Positions 59,182 to 64,000 of a stretch of 64,000 bases of DNA are shown one piece after another. Both the position numbers and the translations under genes were made by a program. The notes below the pieces were generated by a model. It was not told the DNA's origin. It did not search any database and worked only from the letters and a program-made list of their open reading frames with translations. Origin of the DNA: Streptomyces bluensis (lineage in GTDB: Bacteria > Actinomycetota > Actinomycetes > Streptomycetales > Streptomycetaceae); the NCBI RefSeq assembly GCF_014650715.1, contig NZ_BMVM01000011.1, positions 222,688 to 286,687 on the forward strand, in the 5' to 3' direction. Every line of letters starts with the position of its first letter. Position 1 is the stretch's first letter.

Positions 59182-59619
59182 TCAACCGGCTGCGCTGCGC
59201 TCAGTCTCCGGCATCGGGGGCAGCCAGTGCACGGCGTTGTCGCGGAAGGACGCGTGGATGGGGACAAGGTCTGTGCCGCTGGTGTCGTCAAGGGCGGTGA
59301 CGTTGATGCCGATCTCCGGGGTGTTGCTGTCGATCGCCGCGACGCGGCTGCCGCAAGTCGGGCAGAAGCCGCGCTTCGCCTCGCCTTCGAAGGTCTCGTA
59401 CCAGGTCGGCTCGCTCTCGCCGGTCCAGGCGACCGTGGCGAAGCCCACCCACCACATCACGGGGGTGCCGCCGAGCTTCTGGCAATGCTCGCAGGCACAG
59501 GTGTGGGGGAAGACAGCCGGACCCCGGGTGGTGAAGCGGATGCGGCCGCACAGGCAGCCGCCGGTACGGCCCTCAGCAGCTTCGGCTCCCTGAGCGTCGG
59601 CCGCAGCTGTGGCGTTCAT
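59182..59619 (-). CDS. GFA/CENP-V-like zinc protein
   Basis: 145 residues from an ATG at 59619. GFA-domain cysteines are complete: GGCLCGRIRFTTRG, CACEHCQKLGGTPVMWWVG and GFCPTCGSRVAAID. These proteins bind two zinc ions; the family is named for glutathione-dependent formaldehyde activation, but most members have unknown substrates, and actinomycetes use mycothiol. Single gene, opposite in orientation to the following element genes. Confidence 0.87.
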   Translation of the reverse strand: MNATAAADAQGAEAAEGRTGGCLCGRIRFTTRGPAVFPHTCACEHCQKLGGTPVMWWVGFATVAWTGESEPTWYETFEGEAKRGFCPTCGSRVAAIDSNTPEIGINVTALDDTSGTDLVPIHASFRDNAVHWLPPMPETERSAAG

Positions 59620-59743
59620 CAGGTGATCTCCCAGGCGCGATGGGCAAGTTGGGCCCATCAGTGTGCCATCCCTTCCATGATCGCCAAGACGCTGTTTGGC
59701 GGCTCTGGCGTGGCCCCGGCCGCGTGCGCCAATTGCGGAGGCG

Positions 59744-59836
59744 TCACGGGCCGGGCGACAAGGTGGGCTGGCCGGCCAGGAAGCGGTCCATGGCCGTACG
59801 GATGCGGGAACGTTCGTCCTCGTGCTGCTAATTCAT
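59744..59836 (-). pseudogene. Remnant of a small regulator-like gene
   Basis: ATG at 59836 followed at the third codon by TAG, then EDERSRIRTAMDRFLAGQ and stop at 59744. The sequence resembles the first 25 residues of small DNA-binding proteins found in Streptomyces mobile elements. A trace only. Confidence 0.3.
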
Positions 59837-60019
59837 GCGATGGCCTCCTCGACGGCGGTCGCCCAGAGGCTGGGGCACGAGGCTGCCTACCGGTGCGGAT
59901 CGCCCGTTGATTCGCCAGTTCGCCTGCGGCAGACGGGAAAGATCGCGGAAAGACTGGCCAACGCTTCGGGGGCATGTCAACGTAGACGCCTTCCCGGAAA
60001 ATACCAGGTCAGAGAGGTG

Positions 60020-60379
60020 ATGCCGGTGGCCGTTCAGGTTGCCCAGCCCGGATTCGCCACGACCGTCGAGGCCCTGCGGCTGCGCTCCTGGAAAATCGGT
60101 CCAGGCCAGCCGACGCTGGTAACCGATCAGTTCACCGACGCTGACTTCAAGCTGGTCGTGGACGACCGCGCCGATGTCCATGTGAACAGCAAGGACGGCA
60201 GGTTCTACCTCGGCTGGTTCCCGATGGGGCGTCCTGGCACCGACGGTGAGGGGTGGGTGATCGCAGTCACCGGCACCGCGAAGACCCGCGGGTATCGGAT
60301 GTCGTTCGACACAGAGACCCCGGCGGACATCGTTGCTGCCGCCGTGGCCCAGGTCTTGGCCACCGCCCAGCGCCTGTGA
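60020..60379 (+). CDS. Single-domain DUF317 protein
   Basis: 119 residues from an ATG at 60020 with GAGAGG upstream. DUF317 pattern: WKIGPGQPTLVTDQFTDADF, VHVNSKDGRFYLGWFP and WVIAVTGTAKTRGYRMSFDT, then PADIVAAAVAQVL. First of five plus-strand genes that resemble those of the conjugative region, possibly its other end. Confidence 0.8.
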   Translation: MPVAVQVAQPGFATTVEALRLRSWKIGPGQPTLVTDQFTDADFKLVVDDRADVHVNSKDGRFYLGWFPMGRPGTDGEGWVIAVTGTAKTRGYRMSFDTETPADIVAAAVAQVLATAQRL

Positions 60380-60481
60380 TTGGCATGGCGGCCGACAGGT
60401 GCACCACTGGGTCGTACAACACCGCATGCCCTGCTCAGCTTGACTCCAGCACACCGTGTCCGCTACCGCGAGGAGAACGCT

Positions 60482-60787
60482 GTGGATCCGTACCTTCCCG
60501 AGATGACCGTCGGCGACCTCATCAGCCTTCTGTCTGCCTGCGACGGTGAAGCGCCGGCCCGGCTCGCCATCAACCCGTTCTTTCCCATGGCCCACCGTAT
60601 CGGCGGGGTGATCGCTTCGCAGGACGAGAACGGCAACCCGCTGGTCTTCATTGCCGAAGCCAAGGACGCCGAACAGATCGGCCACCTGCAGCCGAACGTC
60701 GCCGTCCAGCTCACCTGGCACGAGCCAGCCGAGGCTCCCGCACGCCGTCGGCGCACGGCGACGCCGCCGAGCGACGGCGGCAGCTGA
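60482..60787 (+). CDS. Small hypothetical protein
   Basis: 101 residues from a GTG at 60482 with AGGAG upstream. YLPEMTVGDLISLLSACD, RLAINPFFPMAHRIGGVIA and VFIAEAKDAEQIGHLQP. A compact alpha/beta protein often found near DUF317 genes. Function unknown. Confidence 0.75.
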   Translation: MDPYLPEMTVGDLISLLSACDGEAPARLAINPFFPMAHRIGGVIASQDENGNPLVFIAEAKDAEQIGHLQPNVAVQLTWHEPAEAPARRRRTATPPSDGGS

Positions 60788-60814
60788 AACACCCACGACC
60801 TTTCGGAGGCGCCC

Positions 60815-61552
60815 CTGCACCCGCACCACCCCTACGACCCTACCCACCCTGACTCGCCGGACCCGGTGTACTGGGTCACCCCGCGCCATCTGGCCGGTGA
60901 CGACGGCGCTCTCGCCGAGCGGATCGGCGACCTGTTGACCGGTATGGGCTGGCGCCTGTGGCCCACCTCCCGGCAGACCCTGCTGTACGTGAGTCCGGAT
61001 GAGCTGCGCGGAGCCGAGTGGATCCTCGCCAGCTACCCCTTCGAACTCGGCGGCCTGCCTGTGGCCTGGCAACTGTCCGCTCGCCCGCACTCCGCCAGCG
61101 CCCTGACCGAGTGGAACGCCTACTTCACCACCGGCGTCCCCCACGAGGCACTCGCCGACCTCCTCATTGCGCTCGACACCCGCGATGTGCCCGACATGGG
61201 TTTCGGCGAGCCGGAGGCGGTCTTGGCCGCACTCGTCGCCCAGGGCTGGATGAGGGACGTGGACCGCCCCACGACCACCGCCACGGACCCCGGCTTCGCC
61301 TCCAGCGTGTCGCTGGAGGAACTGCCCCCGCTCATCCAGGACGCCGACCCGCGCCCCGACCTGGTGGGCTGGCAGGCATGGGCGGAACTCGTCCTCGGCG
61401 CCCCGTACCTGTGGTGCGCCAGCTTCAGCGCCAGCGTCCCGCACGACCTGGTCGCGGTCTTCGCCGCCTCGCTCGCTTCCCCGGTCCCTGTGCCCCGGCG
61501 CACCCTGCCCGAAGGCGGGCAGGAGCGGCTCACCGTCGTGCGCCGCGACTGA
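60815..61552 (+). CDS. DUF317 protein with apparent CTG start
   Basis: 245 residues from a CTG at 60815 with GGAGG six bases upstream; the first conventional start (GTG at 60866) has no ribosome-binding site. Domain one: VYWVTPRHLAGDDGALAE, WRLWPTSRQTLLYVSPD, with EWNAYFTTGVPHEALADLL; domain two: VLAALVAQGWMRDVDRP, LWCASFSASVPHDLVAVFAAS. YWVTPRHLAG is the family start motif. Confidence 0.8.
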   Translation: MHPHHPYDPTHPDSPDPVYWVTPRHLAGDDGALAERIGDLLTGMGWRLWPTSRQTLLYVSPDELRGAEWILASYPFELGGLPVAWQLSARPHSASALTEWNAYFTTGVPHEALADLLIALDTRDVPDMGFGEPEAVLAALVAQGWMRDVDRPTTTATDPGFASSVSLEELPPLIQDADPRPDLVGWQAWAELVLGAPYLWCASFSASVPHDLVAVFAASLASPVPVPRRTLPEGGQERLTVVRRD

Positions 61553-61620
61553 CGACACCTCCCCACGCCGACCGTGCGCCTGTAGCCGGGGCGGTCGCTC
61601 CCTATGGAAAGGACATCGAC

Positions 61621-62079
61621 CTGTCGGTTTCACCCCTGTCCGCGGGCCGACTCGTGCTCGCCGACGCCATCACGGCGGCCGGGCCGGGTCGGCACTACTT
61701 GCACGTCGTGCGGCCGCTGGTCGCGCGGGAAGCGCTCGCGGAAGTCCTTTATCTGGGCGGCAACCGGCTCGCTCTCGGTCCGGTGAGCGCGGAGCGCTTC
61801 GACCGCCTGACCCGCTTGGTGGACCGGGCCGTGACGGATGCGAGCAACCGGTGCGGATCGTCGGTCCTGTCGTTGGTGTCCGACTCACCCACCGGATCGG
61901 GCCTGGTCCGGACGGTGACCCGCTACATCATCGAAGACAGGCAGTGCACCGAGGCCGGAGCGCTGAACGAGCGCGAGTACGGCGCCTGCGCGGTCGCACT
62001 CGCTCGCGCCGAGGCCGATAGAGCTGCCGAGGACGCCCGCATGCTCGCGACCCTGCCCAGCCGTTTCGACGCCCTCTGA
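61621..62079 (+). CDS. Hypothetical protein with apparent CTG start
   Basis: 152 residues from a CTG at 61621 with GGAAAGGA upstream. SVSPLSAGRLVLADAITAAG, LAEVLYLGGNRLALGPVS, RFDRLTRLVDRAVTDASN and a charged helical end AVALARAEADRAAEDARM. No earlier ATG, GTG or TTG is well placed. No recognised domain. Confidence 0.65.
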   Translation: MSVSPLSAGRLVLADAITAAGPGRHYLHVVRPLVAREALAEVLYLGGNRLALGPVSAERFDRLTRLVDRAVTDASNRCGSSVLSLVSDSPTGSGLVRTVTRYIIEDRQCTEAGALNEREYGACAVALARAEADRAAEDARMLATLPSRFDAL

Positions 62080-62124
62080 CGGCCCATCTCGTCACCCACC
62101 CAATGCCCATCCTTGGAGCTCTGT

Positions 62125-62961
62125 TTGACCCTGTACCTGCTCCGGCTCTCCATCTCTCCCACGAACGGGACCGCGCACCACGGTGTCGTTATCGGCACCG
62201 AGCCACTGACCGTGTGCGCCACACACTCAACTGATCTCGCGCCGATTGCGGAGAACACGGCGCACTCCCTGTGCCAGGGCTGTACACGCGCCTGGCTCAT
62301 CCTCACCACTCAGCCGCACCCCGGCGGCGAGCCGGATCTCCGGCCCGCTGTCGGCACCGGCAAGAGCGCCACCGCTCATCGGCCAATACCGGGCTATCTG
62401 ATGGGCTATTGCGGCAAGCCGCTCGACGTGCGCCCGACTTCAGCCCGGCGAGTGTGCGCGAACTGCACGGTTCTCGCGGCGGCCCTGGACCGCTTCCACC
62501 GCCTGGCGGGCGAGGTGAGTGTTTCCTCTGATGGATCCTGCCCGCGCAACGAGGACGTCCTGTGGGCACCCAACGGCCGCAGCAATCTCGTCACCGGGCA
62601 CCGCCATCACGCCGCCTCCGGCAACGGTCTGTGCGGCACGCCGCTGTCCGGCCCGAACCCCGACGCCACTAACGAATGCGCCCCCTGCCGCCGCGCGTGG
62701 AGGAGCGAGCGCGACCGGAGGGCCACCGCCCTTCCCCGGATGAGGTCGCGCGCCCGCTGGTGGCACCAACGCCGGGAAGTGGATACCTTCCACGGCCGCG
62801 CTGCGGACCTCAACTTCGGCGACTCCTATACGTTGTCCGGCTGCCCGGACCAGCACCACGTCCTGACCATGAGCCACCCCCCGTTATGTTCTTCGCGGTC
62901 CTGCAAGAGGGCCGCTGGCTTCCGGGCCCGGCATGACTTTTGCCCCCTGTCGAACGGATGA
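62125..62961 (+). CDS. Protein with repeated C...CxxC units
   Basis: 278 residues from a TTG at 62125 with GGAG upstream. Four similar units each end in Cys-x2-Cys or Cys-x3-Cys: NTAHSLCQGCTRAW, GYCGKPLDVRPTSARRVCANC, GLCGTPLSGPNPDATNECAPC and PPLCSSRSC, with a Cys about 18 residues before each. This is a repeated small zinc-ribbon layout; the probable use is binding nucleic acid or simple structure. Ends 17 bases before the group II intron. Confidence 0.65.
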   Translation: MTLYLLRLSISPTNGTAHHGVVIGTEPLTVCATHSTDLAPIAENTAHSLCQGCTRAWLILTTQPHPGGEPDLRPAVGTGKSATAHRPIPGYLMGYCGKPLDVRPTSARRVCANCTVLAAALDRFHRLAGEVSVSSDGSCPRNEDVLWAPNGRSNLVTGHRHHAASGNGLCGTPLSGPNPDATNECAPCRRAWRSERDRRATALPRMRSRARWWHQRREVDTFHGRAADLNFGDSYTLSGCPDQHHVLTMSHPPLCSSRSCKRAAGFRARHDFCPLSNG

Positions 62962-62978
62962 CCTGGGGGGTGGTGTCA

Positions 62979-63948
62979 GTGCGCCGTGAGGCGCTGCAAT
63001 TCGTGCGGAGGTGAGAGACCGTCGCCGTCGTCCCTGTCGCAGCAGGGTGATGAAGCTGGGGGCAGCCTGATCCGGGAGGTGCCGGTGAGGGTGAGAGCGG
63101 CCCTGACAAAGCCGGGACGGGCCAGAACTGCCAGATGGCCTGGGTTCGGCGAGCGTGATGGAGAGGAGTACGAGAGGAACCAGCGTTTACGTCTCTCAAC
63201 CCCCCGCCGGCTCAAACCTGTGCAGATATGGGCCGGGTGCGGTGCGTCTTCGAACCGGGTGACTGGAGCGGGGAACTCCTGGGCGGGCTTTGACATGCCC
63301 GTCGGGAGGCCACGGTGAAGTGCTGCGGGGTAGCCGTGGCGATGCCGCAGGGACAGAGCTGGGCTCCTACTCCGTCGAGCGAATTGCAGTGAACACGGGA
63401 ACCGTTCCGGCTCACGCCCGCTGCCAGGGATCCGCCCTGGTGGACGGGCTGGGTCCATCGTCGGCCGATCGGGCCGGGGCGGGGCGGAGCCGCTGTAGTA
63501 CTCCGAGCGCACGAGAGGTGCGCACATGGGGAAGGGCGGCAGCGGTATCGAGAAGGGAAGGAGGCTGTAATGCCGAAAGATGCACCGATGAACGGCGGTG
63601 CTCCGCCTGTCGAGGACCCGGAAGAGTCCGGCGGGAGGGTATCGGGGATGCAGGCCAAGCTTCACCGTTGGGCGGCGGCCGACCCTGGCCGCAGGTTCGA
63701 CGACCTGTTCAACTTCGTGCACGACCCGACGACGCTGCGTTATGCGTTCTACCGGGTCGCAGGTAACAAGGGGGCTCGGACTGCGGGCATGGACGGCGTT
63801 ACCGTCGCTCATGTCGAAGAGCAGGTCGGTGTCCTCCGGTTCCTGGACGACTTGCGGACCAGTCTCAAGGATGGTTCCTTTCGGCCTCAGCCGGTACGGG
63901 AACGCAAGATCCCCAAGCCGGGTGGTTCCGGAAAGGTCCGCAGCCTAG
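62979..63948 (+). mobile_element. Group II intron, truncated by IS481
   Basis: Begins with GTGCGCC, matching the GUGYG 5' boundary of group II introns, 17 bases after a stop codon. About 590 bp of structured RNA-like sequence with many GC stems precede the reverse-transcriptase gene. The intron is cut at the CTAG at 63945 by an IS481 copy, so domains IV-VI are not contiguous here. Confidence 0.75.
63570..63948 (+). pseudogene. Group II intron reverse transcriptase, N-terminal part
   Basis: ATG at 63570 with AAGGAGG upstream: LHRWAAADPGRRFDDLFNFV, YAFYRVAGNKGARTAGMDGV (RT-0/RT-1), FLDDLRTSLKDGSFRPQPV and RKIPKPGGSGKVRSLG, the start of the RT domain. After that the IS481 end is read (VLSTEVGDG) and the frame stops at 63980. 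Palm and maturase domains are lost or displaced. Confidence 0.85.
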
Positions 63949-64000
63949 GTGTTCTGTCCACGGAGGTTGGGGACGGGTGACGGCGATCACTGACGTGTGA
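63949..64000 (+). mobile_element. Second IS481 copy, continues beyond window
   Basis: Starts at 63949 after CTAG with the same end as the copy at 43048 read inward (GTGTTCTGTCCACGGAGGTT), and the next 30 bases also match that copy with a few differences. Opposite orientation relative to the first copy. Confidence 0.85.

Noticed and set aside
62976..63812. 278-codon minus-strand frame across the group II intron
   Set aside because: Antisense shadow of the structured intron and the RT gene; composition is not protein-like.
1..64000. CRISPR arrays, tRNA or rRNA genes
   Set aside because: No regular short-repeat arrays and no tRNA- or rRNA-like sequence was noticed by eye on either strand.

Overview
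The DNA is very GC-rich, uses GTG, TTG and apparently CTG starts freely, and carries several families typical of Streptomyces and relatives: DUF317, DUF4913, DUF2690, class-E-sortase style LAxTG anchoring, SCO6880/SCO6881-type conjugation proteins and IS481, IS5, IS1380 and ISL3 elements. It most likely comes from a Streptomyces integrative/conjugative element, a large (perhaps linear) plasmid, or a chromosome arm that has absorbed one. No origin, intact integrase, att site, tRNA, rRNA or CRISPR array was recognised.

About 1-23.6 kb (minus strand) is one side of a conjugative element. Reading leftwards from 23.6 kb: a leader peptide, a lytic transglycosylase/NlpC-P60 wall hydrolase, a small pilin-like membrane protein, a VirB8-like protein, an SCO6881/VirB6-like polytopic protein, an SCO6880-like protein, a secreted protein, a VirB4-like ATPase, a lipoprotein and a long series of small element-specific proteins, several belonging to repeated families (DUF317; an 'LPGxW...GIxV' family present four times). 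A cassette at 7.28-8.65 kb (stub of a nucleotide-sugar dehydrogenase plus a GT2 glycosyltransferase between imperfect ~110-bp repeats) appears to have been inserted between a promoter and its operon.

From 23.8 to 39.6 kb the plus strand carries a divergent half: an orphan DNA methyltransferase and a tightly overlapping operon (DUF4913, RelE-like, GNAT, winged-helix regulators, MFS exporter, ATP-grasp ligase, truncated MFS, HAD, DUF317, small helical proteins), ending with a wall-anchored SpaA-like adhesin and a strong terminator. Five promoters (3.6, 8.8, 23.9, 24.9, 28.8 kb) share one architecture: a -10-like hexamer exactly 5 nt upstream of a 10-bp inverted repeat. This would put the two halves and the methyltransferase neighbourhood under one control.

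From 39.6 to 54.7 kb is a mobile-element landing zone: a decayed epimerase, a broken Tn554-type recombinase/TnpC pair split by an IS5-bounded composite element, an IS481 copy, and cargo genes (XRE-DUF2690 membrane regulator, secreted B-lectin, secreted DUF2690 protein). A STAND NTPase-TPR protein with a small membrane partner, a rearranged isochorismatase and a deleted IS1380 follow. From 54.7 to 59.8 kb lie a pentapeptide-repeat protein, a DEDD-exonuclease-like protein, a membrane protein with a PadR regulator, and a GFA-family protein. From 60 to 63 kb a second plus-strand set of DUF317-type element genes ends at a group II intron, which is itself cut by a second IS481 copy at the window edge.

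The most interesting signals are: (1) about 22 accessory proteins of the element end in disordered Pro/Ala/Ser tails whose last residue is Arg (often RR or TR), while the secretion machinery does not; (2) a recurring promoter-hairpin module; (3) at least six genes that seem to start with CTG; and (4) the IS5-bounded lectin/DUF2690 cargo. Many reading frames are broken, so decay and sequencing error both need to be kept in mind.
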